Assembly (NCBI GenBank): GCA_030154445.1
Contig: JAGUQW010000007.1
Span: forward strand, 62,001-126,000
Direction: 5' to 3'
Length of the DNA: 64,000 bases
Source: Spirochaetota bacterium
GTDB taxonomy: Bacteria; Spirochaetota; Brevinematia; Brevinematales; Brevinemataceae
Below, in pieces: positions 26,583-35,378 of the stretch. Made by a program: the position numbers and the translations under genes. Numbering within the stretch: the first letter of the stretch is position 1; the number at the start of each line of letters is the position of its first letter. The notes below the pieces were generated by a model. That model did no database searches and was not told where the DNA came from. It worked only from the letters and a program-made list of their open reading frames with translations.

Positions 26583-27472
26583 TGAAATCTCTTGTTTCTA
26601 TTAATGATATTGATAAAACAACTATTTTAAAAATTTGTTACCGAGCCTTAGAAATAAAAAATCAAAGATTCTCAAAAACACTTTCTGATAAAATTATTGC
26701 ACTTTTATTTTTTGAACCTTCTACAAGAACCAAATTATCTTTTCAAAGTGCTATCTTACGCAGTGGTGCTCATATTCTCAATTTTGAAGCAGAGAACTCT
26801 TCCCTCAAAAAAGGAGAGAGTTTAGAAGATACTATTCAAATGACCAGCTCTTATGCTGATCTGATTATTATTAGACATCCCGAAGAAGGTGCTGCACTCA
26901 GAGCAAAAAAAGTTAGCTCTTGCCCTGTCATTAATGCAGGTGATGGAACAAATGAACATCCTACTCAGACGCTTCTTGATTTAGCAACTATCTTAGAACA
27001 TAATGGATCTTTAGATGGTATTACTATCACTCTTGGAGGGGATTTAAAATATAGTAGAACTATTCCCTCCCTACTCCAAGCCTTAGCACATTTTGATATC
27101 AAAATAATTCTTGCTTCACCTCTGCTACTTGCATTACCTGATCATTTAAAGACTAAATTTCAAGACAAAATAATCCTAGAAACAAACTCCCTCAAAGAAG
27201 GATTGAAAAGTGATTATTTTTATATGACAAGAGTACAAAAAGAAAGAATATCCAGCACTACTGATATTTCATTTGAAGAAGACTGGATCTTAAACAAAAA
27301 TATTTGTGAACAATATGCTAACAAAAACACCAAAATTCTCCATCCTCTTCCTAGAGTTAATGAAATTGCTCTTGACATAGATAATAGTCCTTATCAATTA
27401 TATTTCACTCAAGCAGAAAATGGTGTGTATACTCGTATTGCTTTATTAGAATATATTTTAGGAGTTTTTTGA
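26582..27472 (+). CDS. pyrB: Aspartate carbamoyltransferase catalytic chain
   Basis: 296 residues, a normal length for the catalytic chain. Carbamoyl-phosphate site FFEPSTRTKLSFQ at 43-55, HPTQTLLDLATILEH for the second substrate domain, and the C-terminal HPLPRVNEIALDID. No pyrI-like regulatory chain follows, so this ATCase is probably of the unregulated trimeric (class C) type. It joins carbamoyl phosphate to aspartate, the committed step of pyrimidine synthesis. Translation is coupled to carB (TAATG) and to pyrK (TGATG). Confidence 0.97.
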   Translation: MKSLVSINDIDKTTILKICYRALEIKNQRFSKTLSDKIIALLFFEPSTRTKLSFQSAILRSGAHILNFEAENSSLKKGESLEDTIQMTSSYADLIIIRHPEEGAALRAKKVSSCPVINAGDGTNEHPTQTLLDLATILEHNGSLDGITITLGGDLKYSRTIPSLLQALAHFDIKIILASPLLLALPDHLKTKFQDKIILETNSLKEGLKSDYFYMTRVQKERISSTTDISFEEDWILNKNICEQYANKNTKILHPLPRVNEIALDIDNSPYQLYFTQAENGVYTRIALLEYILGVF

Positions 27473-28230
27473 TGCACTCTATCACTTCCACTATTCTTAA
27501 TATTACACATTTAAGTCCTGATTTGTTTGTTCTTGATATTAATTTCCCTTATCCTATTCAAGCAGGACAATTTATGATGATTAAAATACCAGACAACTCA
27601 AAAATCCTTCCTCGTCCTATTAGTATTTTTAATTACGATCCTCTCACCCATAATTTATCCTTGTTAATTCGAAATCGTGGCAAAGGTTCTAGTGTATTAT
27701 CAAAAATATCTCTTGGACAAAAATTAGATATATTTGGAAGTTTAGGAAAAGGGTTTGATACTAAGATCACTAATAAAAATATTATTCTTATGGGAGGAGG
27801 AGAAGGCATTGCCCCTATGCTCCTCACCAGTGAACTACTCAAAACAAATAATAATGTTTCTGTATTTGCTGGTTTTCGCCATCAAATCGAAGCCTCTACT
27901 TTGGATTATTTTGATACAGATTTACATATTCAATACACAGCACAAGATCATTCAGAAAATTGTTCCCGTGGATTAATTACTGATCTATTAGACGATCTTA
28001 ATGAGCCTGATTATATATATACTTGTGGTCCTATTCCTATGATGAAAGCTATTTATAATAAAGTGCTTCATAAAAAATGGAACACCAAAGTATTTGTCTC
28101 TATGGAGAGTCGTATGGCATGTGGTGTTGGAGCTTGTGTTGGTTGTGTCATAAAAAATTGCGATAATAATTCTATAAAAGTTTGTACAGACGGACCAATA
28201 TTTCTTGCACAGGAGATATTCAATGGCTAA
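27472..28230 (+). CDS. pyrK: Dihydroorotate dehydrogenase electron-transfer subunit PyrK
   Basis: 252 residues from the ATG at 27472, which overlaps the pyrB stop and has GGAG 7 nt upstream. The FAD-binding RPISIFNYD segment (48-56) is followed by GGGEGIAPML and the NAD-site-like TCGPIPMMKAI. A [2Fe-2S] cluster is held by Cys217, Cys222, Cys225 and Cys238 in the C-x4-C-x2-C-x12-C pattern typical of PyrK. With PyrD it forms the class 1B enzyme that uses NAD as the electron acceptor, instead of fumarate or quinones. Its stop lies 8 nt inside pyrD. Confidence 0.96.
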   Translation: MHSITSTILNITHLSPDLFVLDINFPYPIQAGQFMMIKIPDNSKILPRPISIFNYDPLTHNLSLLIRNRGKGSSVLSKISLGQKLDIFGSLGKGFDTKITNKNIILMGGGEGIAPMLLTSELLKTNNNVSVFAGFRHQIEASTLDYFDTDLHIQYTAQDHSENCSRGLITDLLDDLNEPDYIYTCGPIPMMKAIYNKVLHKKWNTKVFVSMESRMACGVGACVGCVIKNCDNNSIKVCTDGPIFLAQEIFNG

Positions 28231-29137
28231 TTTATCTGTTAATTTTCTTAATTATACTCTAAAAAATCCTCTTATTGCTGCTTCTGGAACTTTTGGCTTT
28301 GGAGAAAATTATCAAAAATTTTTTTCTTCTGATGAACTAGGTGGTATGGTACTAAAAGGACTTACCCCTGAAGCTCGTATAGGAAATGATGGAATTCGTC
28401 TTGCGGAAACTGCTTCTGGAATGCTCAATTCTATAGGCTTACAAAATCCAGGTCTTGAATATTTTGAATCTTTTATACTTCCTAGCCTTAAAAATGTTAA
28501 TAATCTCCGTATTGCGAACATCAATGGAAAAAGTATAGAAGACTATGAAATTCTTGCTGCTCGTGCTGATACATGGGAAGAAATTGATATGATAGAATTA
28601 AATATTTCTTGCCCTAATGTAAAAGAAGGTGGAATGGCTTTTGGAACTATCCCCGAAGTAGCTGCTGAAGTTACAAAACGCGTCAAATCATTAATTCATA
28701 CCAAACCCCTTATTGTCAAATTATCTCCAAATGCTATGGATATTGGAGCTGTAGCTATCGCTGTCGAAAATGCTGGTGCTGATGCCTTGTCTCTTATTAA
28801 CACTTTATTAGGAATGGCTATTGATATCAAACAAAAAAAACCAGTCCTAGGAAATGTTTTTGGTGGATTATCTGGACCAGCAATAAAACCTATTGCCTTG
28901 AGAATGTTATGGCAAGTAAGACAACAAACATCTATTCCTATTCTTGCTGGTGGAGGAATTTTTAACGCTACTGATGCTATTGAATTTTTAATGGCTGGAG
29001 CAGATGCTTTGTCCATAGGTACAGCTTTTTTTAGTGATCCGCTTGTTACCCAAAAAATATTAAAAGATTTACAAAATTATATGAATCAAGAGAATATAAG
29101 CTCTCTTCAACAAATTATAGGCATTGCCCATCTATAA
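28223..29137 (+). CDS. pyrD: Dihydroorotate dehydrogenase, class 1B catalytic subunit
   Basis: 304 residues from the ATG at 28223 (AGGAG 8 nt upstream), overlapping pyrK by 8 nt. FMN/orotate motifs: ASGTFGFGENY near 21-30, NSIGLQNPG, ELNISCPNVKEGG with catalytic Cys130, KLSPNAMDIGAVA, LSINTLLGMAID-like LINTLLGMAID, GGLSGPAIKP and AGGGIFNATDAIEFLMAGADA. The catalytic cysteine, rather than serine, and the neighbouring PyrK define class 1B. It oxidises dihydroorotate to orotate in the cytosol. Confidence 0.97.
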   Translation: MANLSVNFLNYTLKNPLIAASGTFGFGENYQKFFSSDELGGMVLKGLTPEARIGNDGIRLAETASGMLNSIGLQNPGLEYFESFILPSLKNVNNLRIANINGKSIEDYEILAARADTWEEIDMIELNISCPNVKEGGMAFGTIPEVAAEVTKRVKSLIHTKPLIVKLSPNAMDIGAVAIAVENAGADALSLINTLLGMAIDIKQKKPVLGNVFGGLSGPAIKPIALRMLWQVRQQTSIPILAGGGIFNATDAIEFLMAGADALSIGTAFFSDPLVTQKILKDLQNYMNQENISSLQQIIGIAHL

Positions 29138-29156
29138 TATTACATAGGAGTCATCT

Positions 29157-29864
29157 ATGACCGCTCAAGAAAGATTAATCGTAGCTTTAGATTTTAAAAC
29201 TGCTAGCGAAGCAGAACAAGTAATTTTAACTTTGGGAGAACATGTTTCTTTTTATAAAGTGGGATTAGAATTATTTTTGAATACTGGAGGATCTATTTTA
29301 GAATTTTTAGCATCTCAAAATAAACGCATTTTTTTAGATCTAAAATTTCACGATATCCCTAATACCACTGCAGCTGCTTCTCGTTTTGCTGCTAGTTTGA
29401 ATTCTGTGAGCATGTTTAATATTCATGCTTCTGGTGGAACTGAGATGATTAAAGAATCTATAGCTGTCAAAAGAGTTGATCAAATATTACTTACCGTTAC
29501 TGTCTTAACTTCTCTTGATGATTCCGATATTATTTTGAATTTTCAAAGTCCTTTAAATGCTTCTAAATTAGCATTAAATTTAGCAAAAAATAGTAAATTA
29601 GCTGGAGCTAATGGCGTAGTTTGTTCTGCTCTTGAAGCTCAAACAATCAAAAAACATTGTGGTGATAAATTTATCACTGTCTGTCCTGGAATTAGATTCA
29701 ATGATTCTAATCTAGGCGATCAAAAAAGAGTCTTAGGACCTAAAGAAGCAATACAAAATGGTGCTGATTATTTAGTAGTAGGACGCCCAATTACAGCAGA
29801 TCCCTCTCCAAAAGATGCTGCTCTAAGAATGTTAGAACAAATATCTCAGGCTTTAATATCATGA
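29157..29864 (+). CDS. pyrF: Orotidine 5'-phosphate decarboxylase
   Basis: 235 residues, 19 nt after pyrD, with AGGAG before the ATG. It has the catalytic DLKFHDIPNT motif (61-70) with the Asp-Lys-Asp tetrad members Asp61, Lys63 and Asp66, the FNIHASGG strand, VCPGIR, and the phosphate-binding YLVVGRPIT near the end. It belongs to the short bacterial (group 1) form and makes UMP, the final pathway step. The stop overlaps the start of pyrC by four bases (ATGA). Confidence 0.97.
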   Translation: MTAQERLIVALDFKTASEAEQVILTLGEHVSFYKVGLELFLNTGGSILEFLASQNKRIFLDLKFHDIPNTTAAASRFAASLNSVSMFNIHASGGTEMIKESIAVKRVDQILLTVTVLTSLDDSDIILNFQSPLNASKLALNLAKNSKLAGANGVVCSALEAQTIKKHCGDKFITVCPGIRFNDSNLGDQKRVLGPKEAIQNGADYLVVGRPITADPSPKDAALRMLEQISQALIS

Positions 29865-31057
29865 CTCTGTTCAAAAATGCCTTACTATCCAGTAATCAAG
29901 TACGAGATATTCTTGTTGACCAGGGTACTATTCAATTGATTAGTCCCTGTATCGATAGTCCTACTGATCATATTATTGCTTGTGAAGGACGACTACTACT
30001 CAGTGGGATGATAGATGGACATGTTCATTTTAGAGATCCTGGATTTCCTCAAAAAGAAGATGCTATGAGTGGAACAAAAGCAGCGTTACGAGGTGGTGTT
30101 ACCTCTATATTAGATATGCCTAACACCTTACCATTGTGTGTTAGTACCCAAGAATTAGCTCATAAAAAGTCTATCTATAGACAAAATTCTTATACAAATT
30201 ATGGATTTCATTTTGGTGGTGATGCAAGAGATAATTCTCTCCAATTTCCTCATCCTTCACAATATGCAGCATTGAAAATATTCTTAAACGAAAGCACTGG
30301 TTATATGCTTGTTACTGATGATAATGTGCTAAATAATCTCTTTTCAAAATCACATTATATAGCTGTTCATGCTGAAGGAGACGCTGTTGATAAAGCTATT
30401 TATTTTGCAAAAAAACATCACAATACGCTTTATTTATGTCATATTTCTCAAGCAGAAGAATTACAACTTATCCAAGATGCCAAAAATAAAAAATTACCTA
30501 TTTTTGCAGAAGTATGCCCGCATCATCTTCTTTTTAACCAAAAAGATACTACAGCACTCCTAACAATGAAACCCAGTCTTAGAAGTAAAAGAGATCAAGA
30601 CATGCTTCTTCAAGCCTTAGACAGTGGATTATTAGATACATGGGGAACAGATCATGCTCCTCATCTTATTTCTGAAAAAGAAACACAACTCACTTATGGA
30701 ATCCCCGTTATAGAATTCGCTCTAGAGCTTTTACTCACTCTAGCCAAAGATATGAATTGGTCTCATCAAAAAGTCGAATCTTTATACTCTAGTATGCCTC
30801 AAAATATTTTTTCTATTACAAAAAAAGGGAGAATTATTGAATCATATGATGCTGATTTTGTTCTTATTGAACAAGATACTTCATATACTATTCATGAGAA
30901 AGATATAGTTTCTAAATGCAATTGGAGTCCTTATCTAGGAAGAAAAGTCACATCAAAAATACATAGTACCTATATAGGTGGAGAAGAAGTATACAATGCT
31001 TCTTCTCAAGAATTCAAAAAATCAAGATATATTAAGGAGATTTCTTATGATAGATAA
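29861..31057 (+). CDS. pyrC: Dihydroorotase, class I
   Basis: 398 residues; the ATG overlaps the pyrF stop. Metal site DGHVHFRDPG with His54 and His56, AALKIFL with Lys139 as the probable carbamylated lysine, His170 (IAVHAEGD) and His194 (LCHIS), and Asp264 in WGTDHAPH. The family's ALRGGVTSILDMPNT segment is present. It cyclises carbamoyl aspartate to dihydroorotate. The deduced length is a little shorter than Gram-positive class I enzymes (about 425). Its end overlaps the pyrE start by 11 nt. Confidence 0.95.
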   Translation: MTLFKNALLSSNQVRDILVDQGTIQLISPCIDSPTDHIIACEGRLLLSGMIDGHVHFRDPGFPQKEDAMSGTKAALRGGVTSILDMPNTLPLCVSTQELAHKKSIYRQNSYTNYGFHFGGDARDNSLQFPHPSQYAALKIFLNESTGYMLVTDDNVLNNLFSKSHYIAVHAEGDAVDKAIYFAKKHHNTLYLCHISQAEELQLIQDAKNKKLPIFAEVCPHHLLFNQKDTTALLTMKPSLRSKRDQDMLLQALDSGLLDTWGTDHAPHLISEKETQLTYGIPVIEFALELLLTLAKDMNWSHQKVESLYSSMPQNIFSITKKGRIIESYDADFVLIEQDTSYTIHEKDIVSKCNWSPYLGRKVTSKIHSTYIGGEEVYNASSQEFKKSRYIKEISYDR

Positions 31058-31667
31058 TACCAAAAAAATCGCTCAGGTACTTTTAGATACCAGAGCAGTA
31101 CGATTGAATGTTAACACTCCTTATATATTTGCCTCAGGTATTAAAAGTCCCATCTATTGTGATAATAGATTTTTATTAGGATTTCCTGACGCTCGTAATA
31201 CTATCATTAATGCTTTTTTAGAAAATCCTCTTGTTCAAGATGCTGAAATTATTGCTGGTACTTCGACTGCTGGAATTCCTTGGGCTGCGATTATTGCTGA
31301 TCATCTCAAAAAACCATTAGCCTATGTAAGAGCAGAAGCCAAGGCTCACGGCGTAGGTAAAACAGTAGAAGGTGCTGAAGTAGCAAATAAAAAAACAGTC
31401 GTTATTGAAGATCTTATTTCTACAGGAGCTAGTTCCAAAAAAGTATTAGACAATTTATTAACTGAAAATGCATTGGTCACTGGCATTGTTGCTATATTTT
31501 CTTATGAATTTCCAGAAGTCACTACTATTTTTGAAAATACTCCTTATCATACTCTTAGTACTTTTTCTACTTTATTACAAATAGCTAGAGAAACAAATAT
31601 GCTTAATGACATAGAATGTTCTATTGCTAGTGCATGGAATTCTTCTCCTCGTACTTGGAAAATATAA
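31047..31667 (+). CDS. pyrE: Orotate phosphoribosyltransferase
   Basis: 206 residues from the ATG at 31047 (AAGGAG 6 nt upstream). The PRPP-binding motif VVIEDLISTGAS spans 118-129; RAEAKAHGVGKTVEG is the flexible catalytic loop, with the KAHG arrangement. ASGIKSPIYCDNR is the orotate-side N-terminal motif. It adds ribose phosphate to orotate, giving OMP for PyrF. It is the last gene of the operon, so the window encodes every step from glutamine and bicarbonate to UMP in one transcription unit. Confidence 0.97.
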   Translation: MIDNTKKIAQVLLDTRAVRLNVNTPYIFASGIKSPIYCDNRFLLGFPDARNTIINAFLENPLVQDAEIIAGTSTAGIPWAAIIADHLKKPLAYVRAEAKAHGVGKTVEGAEVANKKTVVIEDLISTGASSKKVLDNLLTENALVTGIVAIFSYEFPEVTTIFENTPYHTLSTFSTLLQIARETNMLNDIECSIASAWNSSPRTWKI

Positions 31668-31810
31668 TTATAAAATTAAAGAAGAAAAGTTATACTTAAT
31701 CAAAAATATAAATTTCATAATATTAGATAATAATTTTAGAGTAAATACAAAATTCTATTTTTTATAGAATTTATAAAAAAGCATACAAAAAAAATTATCA
31801 ATCAAATCAA

Positions 31811-31844
31811 AAAAACACCCTTAATTTTGGGGGTGTTTTTTTTT
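31811..31844 (+). terminator. Pyrimidine operon terminator
   Basis: The stem AACACCC/GGGTGTT, with a loop of about 10 nt, is followed by nine T, 150 nt after pyrE. Confidence 0.88.
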
Positions 31845-31859
31845 GTGATTATTAATGAT

Positions 31860-32144
31860 TTATTTTATAGCTTCTATCCCAAAAGAAAATTCCTCATGAG
31901 TTAGCTGAAAACATTCTTCCCATAGAATAGGACAAGCACTTTGATATAACTCTACTGAATTTACAATTGAAAATCTTGCTTTTTTACATTCTTCCATTAG
32001 CATTTCTTTATTATCTAAGGATTATTTTGAATAGAAATCATAATATACAAAAAGAAAATCAGAATGTAGTGTATTAATTATTTCTGCTATTTTATCTTGT
32101 TTATCTTTTCTAGATAGCCTAATACCTAGAAAAGAAAGTAAATA
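31860..32144 (-). pseudogene. Interrupted gene remnant downstream of metK
   Basis: One frame reads for about 94 codons from 32144 to a stop at 31860 and is broken once, by TAA near 32025. The two parts, with DKQDKIAEIINTLHSDFLFV before it and CPILWEECFQLTHEEFSFG after it, are protein-like. There is no start codon with a ribosome site; the frame opens 18 nt after metK ends. This looks like the end of a former gene co-transcribed with metK, inactivated by a nonsense mutation and loss of its 5' part. The family is unknown. Confidence 0.5.
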
Positions 32145-32161
32145 TTAATATACTTATTATA

Positions 32162-33313
32162 TTAATATTTACTTAAATCTGTAATTCTATGCGTAGATTC
32201 CCAAGGAAGATTTTCTTTACCAAAATGTCCATAATTGGTAGTTTGAGTAAAGATAGGTTTAGTGAGTTCTAAGTATTTGATAATAGCTTCTGGAGAAAGA
32301 TCAAAATTTTTAATTATTAATGTTGAAATTTCTTCATTAGAAATAATTCCCGTTCCAAAAGTGTCTACAAATACTGATAATGGCTGATCATATCCTATAG
32401 CATAAGCTAATTGAATTTCTACTTTTTTTGCTAAATTAGCAGCGACAATATTTTTTGCAATGTGCCGTGCCATGTAAGCTGCAGATCGGTCAACTTTGGT
32501 CGCATCTTTTCCACTAAAAGCACCGCCACCATGACGAGCCATACCACCGTAAGTATCTACAATAATTTTTCTGCCTGTCAATCCAGTATCGCCATGAGGT
32601 CCACCAACAACAAATCTTCCAGTACTATTAATATAAAATTTAGTATTTTCATCCAATAAATTTGTCGATGCTAATGATGGTATAATAATATGTTCTTTCA
32701 GTACAGAACGAAGTTCTTCTATAGAGATATTATCATCATGCTGATGAGATAAAACTACAGCATCAATACGCTTAGGTATATTATTTTCATATTCTATAGT
32801 AACTTGAGATTTTGAATCCGGTCTCAACCAAGATATTTGATTAGATTTTCGAAGCTTTGTTGCTAATTTTAAAATATTATGAGACAATTGTATCGGTGCT
32901 GGCATTAATTCTGGAGTTTCATCTGTTGCATAACCAAACATAATTCCCTGATCTCCTGCTCCCAATGCAGAAAATGTTCCTTCACCTTTATTAACACCTT
33001 GCGCAATATCTTTCGATTGTTCATCAATCACATTCATCACACAAATAGAATCAGCACTAAAATGTAATTCAGGAGTAATATATCCAATATCACGAATTGC
33101 TTGTCGTGCTAATTTTTGTATATCAACATAAGTAGAAGTTGTAATTTCTCCACCAATAACTAGCATTCCTGTAGTAGCATAACACTCACAAGCAACCCGA
33201 CTATTTGGATCTTTTGTAAGACAAGCATCTAAAATAGTATCAGAAACAAGATCACAAACTTTATCAGGATGTCCTTCAGAGACTGATTCTGATGTAAAAA
33301 AATATTTTGACAT
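32162..33313 (-). CDS. metK: S-adenosylmethionine synthetase
   Basis: 383 residues, standard length. AGAGGT precedes the ATG. Signature segments: SESVSEGHPDKVCDLVSD at the N-terminus (ATP/methionine site), GAGDQGIMFGYATDE, the KIIVDTYGG and GGGAFSGKDATKVDRSAAYMAR loop, and the Asp/His residues for Mg. It makes SAM from methionine and ATP. The gene is transcribed alone from a strong promoter (33329-33357) and may once have continued into the remnant at 31860-32144. No SAM riboswitch is seen in the short leader. Confidence 0.98.
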   Translation of the reverse strand: MSKYFFTSESVSEGHPDKVCDLVSDTILDACLTKDPNSRVACECYATTGMLVIGGEITTSTYVDIQKLARQAIRDIGYITPELHFSADSICVMNVIDEQSKDIAQGVNKGEGTFSALGAGDQGIMFGYATDETPELMPAPIQLSHNILKLATKLRKSNQISWLRPDSKSQVTIEYENNIPKRIDAVVLSHQHDDNISIEELRSVLKEHIIIPSLASTNLLDENTKFYINSTGRFVVGGPHGDTGLTGRKIIVDTYGGMARHGGGAFSGKDATKVDRSAAYMARHIAKNIVAANLAKKVEIQLAYAIGYDQPLSVFVDTFGTGIISNEEISTLIIKNFDLSPEAIIKYLELTKPIFTQTTNYGHFGKENLPWESTHRITDLSKY

Positions 33314-33328
33314 ATTGACCTCTATAAT

Positions 33329-33357
33329 ATTGTATTATATTATATTATATATGTCAA
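33329..33357 (-). promoter_or_regulatory. metK promoter
   Basis: Read on the minus strand: TTGACA (33357-33352), a 17-nt spacer and TACAAT (33334-33329). The predicted leader is only about 10 nt long. Confidence 0.7.
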
Positions 33358-33449
33358 TCACATAATATTAACCATAAACATATATAAATTGAATACAAAT
33401 AAATTTTATACATACTAGATTATCAATTTTACTATTTTTAAAAATAATA

Positions 33450-33472
33450 AAACATCTTAAATTAGATGTTTT
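33450..33472 (-). terminator. Probable terminator of the ankyrin gene
   Basis: The stem AAAACATCT/AGATGTTTT with loop TAAATT lies 38 nt after the ankyrin gene end. The T run on the minus strand is interrupted (TTTTATTATTTTT), so it is weaker than the others here. Confidence 0.6.
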
Positions 33473-33509
33473 ATTTATTTATAATATATTTATTAATAAT
33501 TTCTATTCT

Positions 33510-34640
33510 TTAATAGTTTTCATCATACGATTCATCTTCAGTATATTCTTCAGTAGCTTCTTCTATTACAGCTTCTTCTATTACAGCTTCTTCTATTACA
33601 GCTTCTTCTATTACAGCTTCTTCTATTACAGCTTCTTCTATTACAGCTTCTTCTATTACAGCTTCTTCTATTACAGCTTCTTCATATATAGTAGGAGCTC
33701 CTATCGTTGGAGGAACTGTATCTAATGTAATACTAAAATTATCTGTTGGATTTTGTTTTGTATTAAGAATGTCTACAGGCACAATATTTGACGCTGAATT
33801 CATAGAACCGGATAGCTCTTTCAATTTTTGAGGATTATTCATCATCCCTTGTCTGAGAAATTCTTCTGCTAAATTATCAATAGCAGCATCTGTAGATCTT
33901 TGAGCAGCCAGTGCTGCAGATTGAGCTTCATAAGCACGAATCTGTGCTTTCGTACTAGCACCCTGTTCTCTTAAAAGTCTTTCGGCAGCATTACGAGCTA
34001 AGCGTTCTGTTTTATAATTTTTTTCTGCTGATAATTTTTCAGTTAGTATTTCATCATAACGCTCTCTAGCTAATAAATCTATTTGTATTTGTTTATCTTT
34101 TAGAGTATTGGCTTCTCTCGTCCATTTTTCAGCTTCTGTTCTCCAATATTCAGCTTCCTTAGTCCATTCAGAAGCTTGTTGACGTAATCGCTCAGCTTCT
34201 GATCTAGATTTAGCTGCTAGAACAAGATCTGTATTGACTCTCTCTTTTTCAGTTTGTTCCTGAAGTTGTCCAATTCTTGTAGATCGCATTTTTACAAATA
34301 AATAATCAACAATTTTTTGTTCTCCAGCTTTTGCTGCTATAGTTAATGGTGTAAGATTTTTATTATTAACAACATATACATCTGCACCGTTGTTTATAAG
34401 ATATTCAACACCTGAAAAAGAACCTATAGCCGCAGCATAATGAAGTGGAGTAAATCCGTCAATATCTTGAGCATTAATATCATACCCTTTATCTACAAGT
34501 ACTCTAATCATTTCTATATAACCTTGTGCTGCTGCCCAATGTAATGGTGAATAGTTTGATGACATTGTTTGTGTGGACTGCCCATAAGAACTAGTTGATA
34601 TCAAAAATCCTACAATTGTACATAATACTATTTGTTGCAT
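33510..34640 (-). CDS. Secreted ankyrin/coiled-coil protein with EEAVI repeat tail
   Basis: 376 residues from the ATG at 34640 (AGAGG 7 nt upstream). Signal peptide MQQIVLCTIVGFLISTSSYG. Residues about 25-130 hold three ankyrin repeats (SPLHWAAAQGYIEMIRVLVDKG, TPLHYAAAIGS and TPLTIAAKAGE). Residues 130-270 form a long charged coiled coil rich in Glu, Arg and Ala (EWTKEAEYWRTEAEKWTREA). The C-terminal tail has eight EEAVI pentapeptides from nearly identical 15-bp repeats (33556-33690), then an acidic end. It is a periplasmic or secreted protein for protein-protein contact; its partner is unknown. A second secreted ankyrin gene follows upstream at 34755. Confidence 0.82.
   Translation of the reverse strand: MQQIVLCTIVGFLISTSSYGQSTQTMSSNYSPLHWAAAQGYIEMIRVLVDKGYDINAQDIDGFTPLHYAAAIGSFSGVEYLINNGADVYVVNNKNLTPLTIAAKAGEQKIVDYLFVKMRSTRIGQLQEQTEKERVNTDLVLAAKSRSEAERLRQQASEWTKEAEYWRTEAEKWTREANTLKDKQIQIDLLARERYDEILTEKLSAEKNYKTERLARNAAERLLREQGASTKAQIRAYEAQSAALAAQRSTDAAIDNLAEEFLRQGMMNNPQKLKELSGSMNSASNIVPVDILNTKQNPTDNFSITLDTVPPTIGAPTIYEEAVIEEAVIEEAVIEEAVIEEAVIEEAVIEEAVIEEAVIEEATEEYTEDESYDENY
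33556..33690 (-). repeat. 15-bp coding minisatellite, eight EEAVI units
   Basis: The unit GCTTCTTCTATTACA (plus strand) is repeated eight times with no substitutions in the internal copies. It is inside the C-terminus of the ankyrin gene and keeps the reading frame. Confidence 0.9.
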
Positions 34641-34754
34641 ATCCTTACCTCTTAATACTATCATATTCTTACTATTATTCATAAAGAATCAATGATTTAT
34701 CGGAATTTTTATACAAAAATTAAAATTTTATCTTGTTTTTATTTATATATACTG

Positions 34755-35378
34755 CTATATATTTATTCCAACAACTACACTAGTTGTATCGGGTATTCTA
34801 ATATTTTGTTCTGGATATTTATAATAAGGTACATAAACCCCTATATTAACAAGAAAATCCAATACATCTCTATGAGCATTTTCAGCTGCATATTCTACAG
34901 GATATTTACCAAAATTATTTTGAGTATTTAATTCAACATTTTGACTAACAAGAAATTCTACAATTTCTTTTCTACCTAAACTAGAAGCATAATGTAATAT
35001 TGTATTACCATTGAAGTCTTTATCATTGAGATTAGCTCCATAAATAGCTAATAAAACAATCATTTCGTAGTTATTATTTTGAGCAGCTAATAAAATAGAA
35101 GAATATCCCTGATTATTTTTAATAGAAACATTTGCATTATTTTCAATCAAAAAACGAGCTATTTTAGTATGATTTTTATATAAAGCCCACATCAAAGGGG
35201 TGAAGCCATTTTCATCTCTCGTATTAATATTAGCACCTTGTGCTAGTAAAAACTTGGTATATTCTATATTTCCAGAATACACAGCACCTAAAATATCATT
35301 TGTATTATCTACCTTGTTACTATATATATTAGTGGAGAAATACACAAGAAAAAATAAAATAATTGATTTTTGATACAT
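34755..35378 (-). CDS. Secreted ankyrin-repeat protein
   Basis: 207 residues with a signal peptide (MYQKSIILFFLVYFSTNIYS). AAGGA lies 7 nt before the ATG. Residues 28-180 contain five ankyrin repeats, with TPLMWALYKNHTKIARFLIENNA, SSILLAAQNNNYEMIVLLAIYGA, NTILHYASSLGRKEIVEFL and YPVEYAAENAHRDVLDFLV as the clearest. Since the signal is not of the lipobox type, the protein should be periplasmic or exported. It is co-directional with the larger ankyrin gene at 33510 (115 nt apart). Function unknown. Confidence 0.85.
   Translation of the reverse strand: MYQKSIILFFLVYFSTNIYSNKVDNTNDILGAVYSGNIEYTKFLLAQGANINTRDENGFTPLMWALYKNHTKIARFLIENNANVSIKNNQGYSSILLAAQNNNYEMIVLLAIYGANLNDKDFNGNTILHYASSLGRKEIVEFLVSQNVELNTQNNFGKYPVEYAAENAHRDVLDFLVNIGVYVPYYKYPEQNIRIPDTTSVVVGINI

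Noticed and set aside
31749-31771. Hairpin AAATTCTAT/ATAGAATTT after pyrE
   Set aside because: No U run follows; the real terminator lies at 31811.
33556-33690. CRISPR-like array of short repeats
   Set aside because: The units are contiguous 15-mers with no spacers and stay in frame in a protein; it is a coding minisatellite.
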